This document shows positions 1 to 45,696 of a DNA stretch of 64,000 nucleotides, piece by piece. Source of the DNA: Bugula neritina (taxonomy: Eukaryota; Bryozoa; Gymnolaemata; Cheilostomatida; Bugulidae); the NCBI GenBank assembly GCA_964035545.1, contig OZ037769.1, forward strand, positions 14,159,133 to 14,223,132, read 5' to 3'. The notes beneath the pieces are model-generated. The model saw only the letters and a program-made list of their open reading frames with translations, did no database searches and was not told where the DNA came from. Within the stretch, counting starts at the first letter, position 1, and each line of letters begins with the position of its first letter. A program made the translations under genes and the position numbers.

Positions 1-1418
1 AATAAATAAATGACTCTTTTTTCTTCAATTTATTGTCATCTGTCCAATAATGTTTTATAGCAAAAACATAAAGCAATAAAAAATTAAAGTAAAATAATAT
101 TATCAAATAATACACACCCAACATAAACATCAGGCCTGTATGCACAGAGCATATTAGACTACTGGCTTGAAGGTCAATGCCAAAGTAACTTTGCTGAGCT
201 ACGGTGAGATTTCCAACCACAGAAGTAGAAAAGCCTTGACAAGCCATGTGGGAGAGAAAGGACATGAAAAGTACAACCCACGCATATCCTCTGTCTTTTT
301 GACGCTTTAGTGTGCAGCAGTGGAGCTTCATGTCCAACATATTAACAGCTTATGAACGAAATGCTGCCCTGTTAATATATATATGCATATCACTGCGTGG
401 AAGGTGGTAATATTTGCTATATTTGTCTAAAGACATGACATAAATCAGGATGACAAATTAATTATTTACTTTTTTAAAGACAGACGCTATCGCCTCGTGA
501 CTTGCCTTTACCTGAACCTGTATTGCAGGTTTATATAAGCTCACGCAAAATGCCACGTTTGCATGACGTACTGAGCATGCAAGCCAATATGCCTTCAATA
601 TCCCAATGATAATTTTGACATTTGCCTTTAAAAAGCAATTTATCATTAATTTTGCAATAATTTCTGAAATTTGCCAAATGAATTTGCACCTATTAATTAT
701 AGATTCAACAATAGTTTTCAGCACAACCAAATAAAACCTGCATGAACTTTTAGCTAAATATACTACCTTTCCTGATGTGTGCATACTATAGGAGTGGAAT
801 TATCATAAACTACTACCTCGCAATAAGCATGCTAAGCTGCATCCTGTTTACTTATTATTACAATTGTAGAACTTAGTATTACAATCGAATGTAGAATTAA
901 TCAATAGACTAATTGTAAAGTATTGAAATATTATAAGTAATCACCTACTAGCTACCTTATTATAGCACACAGTAATAGCCTCTACCATGCTTTAAGATGT
1001 AATTAAAGTCTCTATGGTTATGTAACCTTGCCCAGAATAAAACCTCCATATCAAAATTGCTGAGTTTGAATAGCTATCGAGTTGAAATACCTAATTTCTT
1101 TAAGGGTAATTCAAAATCATTTATATAAGAAACATATATTTATATGAAGGCATTTTACAGCTAAATTATAGGCAATTGAGGCAGAATAAACGTATTTGAT
1201 ATATAATAGGCTTAGTTTCTTCAAAGTTTGGAGCATTTACTTATAAAGTTCTAGCAACAATAATAATAATAATATTGTAGAAGCCATGCAATCATATATA
1301 TATTGAATTTCAATCATAACATAATTTGGCTAAATTGTAGGCTCTTATAGGTTTATACCAGCAATCTAAACTCTTTAGCATTAATTGGTTCCAAATATTG
1401 TAGGAAATTCTTAAGAGC
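1..1418. repeat. Segmental duplication, copy A (transporter exon 1 plus 5' flank)
   Basis: The whole stretch aligns base by base, with scattered substitutions and small indels, to 11460-12125 joined to 14777-15555. It covers the intron edge, exon 1 and about 1 kb of upstream DNA. Homology fades near 1418 and 15555, after a shared AGGAAATTCTTAAGAG. Copy A lacks the LTR retrotransposon found in copy B. Where copy B has a long (TA)n tract, copy A has about 115 bp of ordinary sequence (377-490). Confidence 0.85.
118..340 (-). CDS. First coding exon of a second SLC16/MCT-like transporter (rest outside window)
   Basis: This 223-bp exon runs from an ATG at 340-338 to a GT donor just below 118 and ends in phase 1. 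It encodes about 74 residues with the same layout as the first exon of the complete transporter at 11565-11787. It starts with a short basic N-terminus, then the motif DRGYAWVV (the SLC16 family signature before TM1, usually DGGWGWVV-like), TM1, and the start of TM2 (LMFMLG). It is the same length as the 11565-11787 exon and differs by only a few bases. The gene would continue to the left of the window. It is intact as far as it is visible, so a working tandem paralogue is likely. A detached first-exon pseudogene cannot be excluded. Confidence 0.75.
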
Positions 1419-1934
1419 TCGTGTAATAATTTATGCGTGGAATGTTATTATTCGCTCCATGAAACTATAGGTGTGAGATTTTAGCTGATGAGAAAACAGT
1501 GACTTTTTGTCAAGAATAATTATTAACAATAAACCAGAATATTTATACTTACTACCCTTCATTTCGTTTCCAAATTACATTTAAATAAAAAGAGAGTTTG
1601 AGGGGATAACTCCATACATCAAGAGGAAAACTATCTATCAATAACAATCTAAGTATAAAAGTATATCTAGGTAACTATGTATATAAATGTCCTTGGTGCG
1701 TAGCTTCTTGATGTGTCCTCCTTCAGCACTGGCAGCAGACTGAATCCACTGGTTTGTTATCCTCCTTTTATATGTTGGAGGTAGCTGGATCCAGAATGTT
1801 CCATGCAAACTCCGAAAGAGTTATATAACTCGAATCGAAGGGATTTGCAGGAGTTCGCAGAGTAATAACAAGCAACTTACACTTTTTAACCAGGTTAAGC
1901 ATATAACAGCTTAAAGGACAAACTATGCAAAAAA
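1419..1934. other. Non-coding stretch, nothing recognised
   Basis: AT-rich DNA with no convincing exon. Around 1690-1860 it is richer in GC than its surroundings, but all frames are broken by stops. Confidence 0.4.
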
Positions 1935-2340
1935 GGGTGGAAAACATTCAAAAAATGCTTCACCTTTAAGCATGGACAGTATGACTTTTATTAAATGTAG
2001 GCCTACTGTTTTATCATATCAAATGCGATATGTTATCCTAAAATGGTAAAAGTTACATGTGTCCCTTATATATCTCAACTGTATATAGTGTAATAATATT
2101 GTATATTTGTTGTGAATATTCACTGTATATAATGTATACTAATACAATATGTGTATCTTATACTAAAATTATTAAAATTCTCATGTTTGATAAACCATCT
2201 TAATAGTTCTAATACAGGCAGTAGCACTGGTAGTCTGGTACCATGTTGAGAAGGACATGAATAATAAATCTGCTCTTCGAAATCTAGCTCAAAACACAAT
2301 AGTATCAACATGAAACAAGAACCTTGTAGAAATATAGTAT

Positions 2341-2345
<5 letters not shown>
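1935..2345 (+). pseudogene. 3' fragment related to the nested small gene at 21761-22127
   Basis: This region closely matches 22055-22485, which is the end of the second exon, the stop codon and about 350 bp of 3' flank of the small gene at 21293-22127. The shared protein end is a basic/aromatic segment of the form WKxFKxCFTxKHGQYDFY followed by TAA at about 1990. Upstream of about 1905 the reading frame is broken by a stop and the similarity is lost. Homology ends where a long (TA)n tract starts. I read this as a truncated paralogue. Confidence 0.7.
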
Positions 2346-2588
<243 letters not shown>

Positions 2589-2623
2589 AAACAACATCTA
2601 TATAATTAAATTGCTCTTTTCCT

Positions 2624-2630
<7 letters not shown>

Positions 2631-2720
<90 letters not shown>
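2631..2720. repeat. (TA)n tract between the inverted arms
   Basis: Uninterrupted TA dinucleotides separating the two inverted Penelope termini. Confidence 0.97.
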
Positions 2721-2721
<1 letters not shown>

Positions 2722-2764
2722 TATTATTGAGGAAAAGAGCAATTTAATTATATAGATGTTGTTT

Positions 2765-2816
2765 TATTGTACTACTAATAGTTTCATGCCTCTTCGGCAC
2801 TCCTCAGGCACAATAT
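2765..2816 (-). ncRNA. Hammerhead-ribozyme-like motif in right Penelope terminus
   Basis: Mirror copy of the 2537-2588 motif on the minus strand, in the sense orientation of the Penelope ORF at 3065-4408. The core, stem II and stem III are identical, with the same TATTG/CAATA flanks. It sits about 250 bp downstream of the ORF stop, where such elements carry their terminal ribozyme. Confidence 0.5.
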
Positions 2817-3064
2817 TGACAAATTTAAATTTTTACATTAAGAAAATCAAAATGCTAAACACAAGGTAAAACGTAACAAAAACATAGCAGTGGCTGTATT
2901 GTTATATAGGTTTGTAGGTGTAAATTAATAAAAAAAAAACCATAATGTAATGTAAAAACATAATTTATAGCAGATGCATGAAGTTTTTGTTGGGTGACTA
3001 TTCTCTATGGCTATTTGTATATTATTTACTATAGTACTTAAAATATAAATAGACTACAGAGTTT

Positions 3065-4533
<1,469 letters not shown>

Positions 4534-4599
4534 GAAAAACCTTATAGCTGTTGATTAGCTTATCATTACTTTGCACCAACTCAAACTGCATCTTATTTT

Positions 4600-5501
4600 A
4601 TTTTGACTGTAGAAACTAATAGTATATATTTACAGTTACCTAATGATTAGACAAAAATTATATCGAAACTTGTATAAATTGTGTAAGATATCTAAATTAT
4701 TAACGAAGGAAAAATGCAATCTGTAACTCAAAAATGGGTGATGTCACTAGGTAATAAAATGTTATATTTTCCTTTTAATGAACAGAGAGAACAACTTATT
4801 AAAATAACATCCTGCAAAGATATCAAAAAAGTCAATTATTTTCTGCATGTGATGTATTAGCAAAAATAGAAATTGAAATAAAGCACCATCGATAGAATCT
4901 TTCTAGAGCAGGTAGTCACTACACAGCATAAAATTTATATAGATTATATAAATCAAGATTTTAGGCATATATATATAAATAAACCAAATAAAAAAATTAT
5001 CCAGAATTGTCAGTCTGGTGCATTCTAAATTAAATTGAGTGTAAAAATAAAAGTAAATAACCACCCACAGTCCCATTGAGTTGTTTTAGGGCCCACTCAA
5101 AAATTGAGAGCTTGTTGAGTTATACTTAAGTAGAGTTGAGTTTGAAGAACTATACTTAAGTAGAGTTGGGGTTTGTAGAATTACAATTGTGTAAGGCTGA
5201 GTTACCCAAACTGAATATTTAATTTTGTTTTACAAACTTTTATCAAATCACTGAGCCTATCTCTGATCTACTTGAATAATTTTCTTTTATTTTAACTAAC
5301 AATTTTATGCCACCAGAGGCGATTGGAAGAGAGATTGTAAACTCGATCTTCATTGGCTGCACAAACTTGACACAAATGGGATTAATAAATATTTGCATTA
5401 TTTCATATATTACATTGTTTTTAGTTGTTTTGTGAAAAACATCTTTTATCTGTAAAAAGACTCTGCTCCAATTCTTAGTTGGTTTGTCCGTTAGTTATAG
5501 C
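4600..5501. other. Intergenic/3' flank, nothing recognised
   Basis: AT-rich DNA between the Penelope remnant and the stop codon of the SLC16-like gene. There is a local imperfect duplication around 5095-5185 (TACTTAAGTAGAGTTG twice). No coding signal was seen. Confidence 0.4.
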
Positions 5502-11787
<6,286 letters not shown>

Positions 11788-11818
11788 ATTAACAGGTTAT
11801 GAACAAAATGCTGTCCTG

Positions 11819-12051
<233 letters not shown>

Positions 12052-12125
12052 CCTCGTGACTTGCCTTTACCTGAACCTGTATTGCAGGTTTATATAAGCT
12101 CACGCAAAATGCCACGTTCTCATGA

Positions 12126-12246
12126 TGTAAGATGATCTGATGTTGCAAGCTACAAGCTAGCAAGTACTGAAGCTACTGACAAGTGATAGCCGAAGGAAAG
12201 CCAACAAGGAACACTCTGGAGCTTAGCCTGGTAGGTTACCACCACA
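12126..12246 (+). repeat. 5' LTR
   Basis: 121 bp, TGTAAGATGA... to ...ACCACA. The 3' LTR (135 bp) carries a short repeat of CTACAAG and one of GGAGCT, explaining the length difference. Confidence 0.9.
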
Positions 12247-12262
12247 TGGCACAGTCGGCAGG
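12247..12262 (+). promoter_or_regulatory. Candidate primer-binding site
   Basis: TGGCACAGTCGGCAGG starts immediately after the 5' LTR with the TGG expected opposite a tRNA CCA end. The priming tRNA is not identified. Confidence 0.55.
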
Positions 12263-12553
12263 ATATTGAGGAGACAAGAGTTGCAATAGAGAGGTGTGTT
12301 GCGTAGAGTCCACTATATTTGGGAGAAAGAGCTGAGAGGCTTGTTGAGAAAGGTGGTGAGTGTTGACTTTTGAGCAATTTATAAAGAATACTAATAGATT
12401 CAGAATAAGAGTGACTGCGAAAAGAACTGAGAATTAAACTTAAAGAGACACGGATGCCCAGAGATTGAAACTGAGAGTACAGTGCATAATCACGAGATAG
12501 CTACTTAAAATTAAATTGTTTTATTTACTCTATTAAAACTGCTTAAGTGTAGT

Positions 12554-13927
12554 ATGGCTCATGAAGACATCAAATTAGACCTTACTGCTTTTCCTAAATT
12601 AAAGTTGGATGAAAGCAACATAACCAAATCTTGGAACTCATGGCTCATTCAATTTAAATTGAGTATAGAAGTTACTTCCCTTAATGCAGGGTTTGAAGTA
12701 GTAGGGGATGAACAGGTTAGCAGATTTAGAGGTAGGAGAAAGCTTTTAGCTCTGTTAGGAGCTGTAGGGTCAGAAGGTCTTGATACTTTACAGTCATTAG
12801 GTTTTGATTTGAACAATAACTCTGATGATGGATATGAGTTAGCCTCAGACTTACTGCAATCTCACTATGATAGAGATGATACATTTTATGTAAAAACCAT
12901 GAAGTTTGTCACTGTGACCCAAGCTTGTGGAGAAAACGAAATTGATTATTTGCTAAGAGTTGAGAAGCTAAGTAGAGCAATAAACTTTGGCAATAATGAT
13001 GATGTTAGAATGGGATTTGCAGTTGCACTAGCAGTTAATGGTCTAAGAAATGCAGGGTTACGTAGACATTTGTTGCAGCATGCTAACCTAAGCTGAGAAC
13101 AGCTGAAAAGGAAAAGTCGTGCTGCACATTTAAGTAAACTTTCTGAGGATGCTTTAAATGCAATCAACAATGAATGCATAGATGAACAGTCAATTGGTAG
13201 ACTAACATTTTCTTACCAAGCTAATGGTAGCTCAGAACATTGTAAGAAAAGAGATAAAGTCTTACACAGATCTAATTATGATAAGACAACTTCTATCAAT
13301 AAAGACAACTCTTTTTCAAAGAAAAAGGAGGCATGTAATTCATATCAACATTGTAGTTATAAATCGCAAAATGCTTACAAAAGTCATGGCAGATGCTTTA
13401 GATGTGACCGTACAGGACATTATGTGAGAAACTGCCCTAAAACCCCTTGCTACTTGTGCAAGGAATTCGGCCACATTGCTCAAGATTGTTCTGATAACGA
13501 AAAATACCATCACAAAAAGAGATATGTGGAACAAAGAGAAAACAGGATCGGAGTTATGGACTCCCTAAAATCAGTGAAGTTTTCTAAAAAGAGTGATGTG
13601 ACTTATAATCACAATGTCAGTCCTAAGATAACAAGGACTTTACTAGTTAATGGTAGGCGTGTAGAATTCTTGCTAGATACTGAGTCTGAGGTTTCTACAC
13701 TTACTGAGGCGACTGCAGAAAAGTTGAACATTAAATTAAAGGAACCAGATAAGCATATTACAGGTGTTGATAAGTCTTTGGTGAATGTGCTAGGCAGAGT
13801 TAAGGTTTGCATTGGCTACTTCAACAGATTTGTGGATACCAAGATTTATGTATTGGCAAACTCTACTGAAAATTTGCTTGGTATAGCTGATATTACTAGG
13901 TTAAAATTGCTGGATTTACAATGTTGA
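12554..13927 (+). pseudogene. Retrotransposon gag-protease reading frame, one in-frame stop
   Basis: One reading frame runs from ATG 12554 to TGA 13925, broken only by a TGA at 13094-13096. The first 180 residues are a gag-like helical capsid region. Past the stop the same frame continues through a basic linker to two CCHC zinc knuckles (CFRCDRTGHYVRNC and CYLCKEFGHIAQDC). An aspartic protease domain then follows (FLLDTESEVS, later LLGIADI). The protease active-site triad is usually DTG or DSG; here the third residue is Glu. Both the stop and the altered triad point to an inactive copy. Confidence 0.88.
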
Positions 13928-14636
13928 TATAAAACGATACATGTGTGTTGTAGATATGGAAAAGTGTGTTGATGTTCACTGTAATGATATAAACACATTA
14001 TTGCAGTGGAATACTAAGGAATGACAGGCAGAAGCAGTTACCAATAATGTTGTCTGCTTCCGTGAGTTTAACTCATGGAAGACTCTGTAAGCCGGCGAGA
14101 GAAGTCAGTTGTGACCCTCGCTGTTGCTTCACGGGGTGTGAGCCGAGTGTAGTCTATATGCAGACCCTCGACATCTCACTTTCAGATAATATGATAAATG
14201 TGAGGTTTGACCTCAGTACTGACATGACATCATCAACATTGCCACTAATGTTGTCTGCTCCTGTGAGTTCCTTAGTTTAACTTATAGAAGACTCTGCAAG
14301 CTAGCAAGAGAAGTCAGCCTTGACCCTTGCTGCTACTTCACTTGCAGATAATATGATAAATGTCAAATTTGGCATTGTTCTTCCCAACAGTGCTAGCAAT
14401 GCGAGGAGGTGGGATTCGACATCTAGGACTGAGCCACTTTGAACCACTTCATAATAAGTTTAGGTATTCAAGTGTATTAGTTGAAAGCTAGTTTTGTTTG
14501 AATTGATTGCACTTCTCTTTTAAAAGAAAAGGGCATGTGGAATTATTAGCATCATGATGATGATAATATAGATATGTGTTCTGGCATTCTGAAAATGTGC
14601 TCTTGTGCCCTGCTTCTCTTTTGTTAGGAGGGAGCA
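13928..14636 (+). other. Non-coding 3' part of the LTR element with an internal duplication
   Basis: No pol domains remain. Two diverged copies of one block (about 14045-14203 and 14247-14365) share ATGTTGTCTGCT, GAAGACTCTG, AGAGAAGTCAG and CAGATAATATGATAAATG. The second copy lacks about 40 bp. The polypurine tract sits at 14626-14636. Confidence 0.7.
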
Positions 14637-14771
14637 TGTAAGATGATCTGATGTTGACAAGCTACAAGCTACAAGCTAGCAAGTACTAAAGCTACTGACA
14701 AGTGATAGCCGAAGAAAAGCCAACAAGAAACACTCTGGAGCTGGAGCTTAGCCTGGTAGGTTAACACCACA
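14637..14771 (+). repeat. 3' LTR
   Basis: 135 bp, TG...CA. It matches the 5' LTR and is followed by the CATGA target duplication at 14772-14776. Confidence 0.9.
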
Positions 14772-15555
14772 CATGACACCGTGCATGCAAGCCAAATTGA
14801 CTTCAATATCCCAATGATAATTTTGACATTTGCCTTTAAAATGTAATTTATCAATAAGTTTGCAATAATTTCTAAAATTTGCCAAATAAATTTGAACCTA
14901 TTAATTATAGATTCAACAATAGTTTCCAGTACAACCAAATAAAACCTGCATGAACTTCTAGCTAAATATATTACCTTTCCTGATGTGTGCATACTATACG
15001 AGTGGAATAATCATAAACTACTACCTTGAAATAAGCTGCATCCTGTTTACTTATTATTACAATCGTAGAACTTATCAATAGACTACATAACGTAAAGTAT
15101 TGATGTATTATAAGTAATCACCTACTAGCTACCTTATTATAGCACACAGTAATAGCCTTTATGATGCTTTAAGCTGTAATTAAAGCTTCTATAATTATGT
15201 AACCTCGCCTTGAATATTACCTAGATATAAAAATTGCTGAGTTGAAATACCTAATTTCTTTAAGGGTAATGCAAAATCATTTATATTATAAGAAACGTAT
15301 ATTTTTATGAAGGCATTATGTATAAAGCTAAATTATAGGCAATGGAGACAGAATAAAGGTAATTCATATTATAGGCTTAGTGTGTTTGGAGTTTGGAGCA
15401 TTGACTTATAAAGTTATAGCAATAATAATAATATTGTAGAAGCCATGCAATCATCCATTGAATTTTAATCATAACATAGTTTGGCTAAATTGTAGGCTCT
15501 TATAGGTTTATACCAGCAACTCACTCTTTAGCATTAAGGAAATTCTTAAGAGGTT

Positions 15556-16579
15556 GTTGCTTTCTTATTGTATTCAAGTAAACTTTAAATACAGATTTTG
15601 TGCATGACTGATATAGAAGGTTCTGGAACTACAGAATAAATGGCCTGTCAAATTAAGTTTCTAATTATTTAATCCACAGGGAAGTTACAATTAAAAACAT
15701 ACCGAGCAGTGAAAAGAAAGCTTATGAAGTCAGACATCTTTATATCAAAATTAAACTTGAACTACAAATAGAGCTACTGTAATCCATATGCATGTATTGC
15801 TAGTTTAAGTTTAGTTCGTTATTTCTTCATAGTTGAATATGCAAATATTTAACTAGCTTTGCAGACGTTTGAGCAGCAAATACAATGTAATAATAGTCAC
15901 AGGGTGACAAACAATTGCTGCCAAATTGGCATAAATACATATAATAGGGTTGCTAGCAGCATGGTTGAGTTTATTCAAAGGGAGATTTGTTTACAAGCAG
16001 CATTCAGTATGACCTATAGTTTGGGGTTTAGCAACGCCTACATTTCATACACATATAAATACATGAGCCCACAATGCTATAAAATATGAGACTATGCTAT
16101 ATATAAGATATAAAGCTATATAAAAACATATCATTTCTATATCAAAAACATAATTATGATACAGCAAAAGTATAACAGTGTAGTATAAAATATACCGCAA
16201 AGCATAAAATAAATAGAAAATTATAATTACTAATTTTTATATTATGCAAAGTCTTGACAATGAAACTGTCTCTACTGCTGATTTGTTTAACGTATAGCTA
16301 CCAGTCCTCAATAAATTATCACAAGCCACTTTATAAAAGCAATAAAAATAAATTGACTTATATTTATAATATATTTCTATCATCATATAATATTTTTCAT
16401 ACTTATATTATTATCTTATTTCAAACAAAATTATATCTCAAAATCTAGACTCTGCAAAGATAAGTAAGAAGAGTAAAATATTTAGAATAAAAATCAATCA
16501 AATCCTGAGTCATTATGTTAGCATTTTATAGAGATTGTTTAATATTTCAGAGTTGTCTTATCTTTGAGATTATAGCTTT
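15556..16579. other. Intergenic region between transporter 5' flank and KANK 3' end
   Basis: AT-rich DNA with no convincing exon. It should contain the KANK polyadenylation site; no single signal stands out. Confidence 0.4.
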
Positions 16580-43443
<26,864 letters not shown>

Positions 43444-44561
43444 ACTCTTTACCTGCAGAGTATTTCAGTAATTTCAGACTCATATACAGAGTATTAGTAG
43501 GGGAAAGGGAGGAGGGGGGTCAACAAGGAAAGTACACTGTAGTTTGAATTCATAAAATATTCAGTTTAGGTCTATGGGCTATAGTATGTAATAAAGACGG
43601 TAAATTCTATTCTATTCGATAAGGTAGAAATATCACGGTAACTTAAGACTAATCTTCACTTGCTGAAGGATTTCATCTTCCTAAAGTTTCTCGTTTATGA
43701 ATTACATAATAGTCAGTACCACCCAACCAGATGTATTTCAATCAAAAAGTAATTAAATATTTGTACAAATAAGAGTTATTAAATAGTGAGTTATTCCTCT
43801 GAAGCATTTAAATTTAAAAAGAAAAACTAAAAACCATAAATATTTTAATTTCCAGTGCTGAAATATTTTCAGGTAAATTGGAAAAGTTTTGAATTAACAG
43901 TCAGTATTCTAGAAAACTATTAATTAAATTCTTTTTTAGGAAATAATGCAGGTAGCTCTACAGGTAACTATAAATTTTTCAACTAACCTCTTTAGGAAAT
44001 GATGCAGGTAGGTTTTCAGGTAATTCTACAGGTAAGTATACAGGTATAGGTTCAAGTGATGTTACCTAATCAAGTGAAATAGAGCTGGTCTCCCTTCAAA
44101 GTGACTAGGAATGTGTGCATGTGTGTAGCAAGCTTTGAGTCTCACATATCACTAGAAGGTTACAACAATAACATCAAAATAATAATAACAATATTAAAAT
44201 TATGCAAAAACAATGCTATTCAGGAGAGAATAACAGGTGATATGTATTCAGTGTGCAATGAGTATGAATGAACATAATTAAAGTATCAGTGAAAAGTTTA
44301 TTGAACTGTCCATGGTTATCTAATAAAACTGAGACAAAGCATGGAAAGAAAGTGGGGTCATGTTACTTGTTGATATTGGAACTGTCGCAGTGGGCATTGA
44401 GTAGCTGAACTCAAAGAACTATTTGTTTGAAAAATAAGCGGACATTACATGCGTGTTGGTAACAAATGATTGGGTTGTATAATAAACATGTGGGCGGAGC
44501 TTAGTCTGCCCAACAACTTTAGCAGCAAAACCTGAAAATGGTGGAGTCAGAAGAATTGAAA

Positions 44562-44770
44562 CAGTGCTCCTTCCGTATCTCACTAACTTCGAATCCCGAA
44601 ACCTCAATTCGTGACATAGTAGAATACCAGATTTAACTCACAGACTAGCAAAATTTGGCTAATTTGTTCCTATACACACATACATAAACTACAAAATGGC
44701 GATCCAAGCACTTTTCCTGACCTATGGAATTTGGAGAGAAATGAATCCGTGAGATATGAAGGGAGCACTG
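44562..44770. mobile_element. MITE, copy 3
   Basis: A 209-bp relative of copy 1 in the same orientation. It runs from CAGTGCTCCTTCCGTATCTC to GAGATATGAAGGGAGCACTG with similar internal sequence (GTGACATAGTA, AATACCAG, TTTGTTCCTATACACA). It lies in the intron between the KANK 5' UTR exon and first coding exon. Confidence 0.85.
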
Positions 44771-45362
44771 CAGAATAATGATGTAGCTCTATTCTTGTTG
44801 TATAGCTCTAGTTCTATCATATAATCCAAGTCCTGCCCCAGTTTTATCAGATAGCCCTAGCTCTATAGTATATTTCCATCATAATAGTTATCTATATAAA
44901 CCAAAAATACTTCAAGGGAAAAAATCAAAGCCATGTATAAATTTTCATTAAAATAAATATAGCCAATGAGCTCCAGGGAAAGTTTCATCAAAAACAATTA
45001 GAGGTACACTGTACACCCTCCCCCCATTGTAACACCCTATCTGACACTCTCACTCCCCTTGTTGTATCCTTCCCACCTGTCTCACTCTCTACCTGTTTCG
45101 CCTATTTGGTTAAACTTGCTGCAAATTCTAGTTAAATAAAGGTACTCTTTTTTTAAGACTATTTCCCTAGAGAGAGAATAACTCTATACTTATATACCAG
45201 AACCAATGTTTAAGGCTCTAAGCAATGTTATTGGGGAGGAGTTTATGTTTTATGTTCCGGTAATCAATAAACCTTCATTCAAGTAGGTGCATTAGACATG
45301 CCGGAGATGGCATCAATAAAAAAACAACAGAGTAAATAAAAACGTAAAATGAATTGCATTAT

Positions 45363-45450
45363 GAAATTATATATTATATTATATATATTATATTATATAT
45401 ATTATATTATATATATTATATTATATATATTATATTATATATATTATATG
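45363..45450. repeat. (TATTATATTATATA)n tandem repeat
   Basis: About six units of 15 bp in the KANK 5' intron. Confidence 0.92.
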
Positions 45451-45583
45451 TACAACTCCAATTAGAAAAACACAATAGCACTGCTTGGTCTGGACTACAA
45501 CTACAACCTTCAATCACTTTCCAAGAAAATAAATTGATTACTGAAGTAAAGGGAGAAGCAGTTTTCTTTAGGAGTCATCTTAC

Positions 45584-45696
45584 CTTAAAGATAGTTATCT
45601 GATGGTTTCTATTGGTACACTAATCATTATACAATTTTTTCTGGAGGTGCAGCTTATTGCTAGATGCTTCAGCTTCACAAAGACATAACGTGGAAT
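45584..45696 (-). other. KANK: Probable 5' UTR exon of the long KANK transcript
   Basis: Bounded by an acceptor (CTTTAG) at 45697 and a strong donor AAG|GTAAGA at 45583. Joined to the exon starting at 43452 it places an in-frame TAG 36 bp from its 3' end, so the first usable ATG is the one at 43443. This fixes the start of the long isoform. Confidence 0.55.

Larger units (their letters stand above)
12126..14771 (+). mobile_element. Small LTR retrotransposon, gag-protease only, with intact TSD
   Basis: Complete insertion bounded by a 5-bp target duplication CATGA (12121-12125 and 14772-14776). It has short LTRs starting TG and ending CA (12126-12246 and 14637-14771). A primer-binding site candidate TGGCACAGTCGG starts directly after the 5' LTR, and a purine tract AGGAGGGAGCA lies just before the 3' LTR. 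Inside are only gag and protease; no reverse transcriptase, RNase H or integrase is visible. It is therefore a non-autonomous derivative, probably of a Ty3/gypsy element. The LTRs differ by point changes and small duplications, so it is not recent. Confidence 0.92.

Noticed and set aside
12946-13812. Minus-strand open frames of 64-77 codons
   Set aside because: Antisense shadows of the retro-gag frame.
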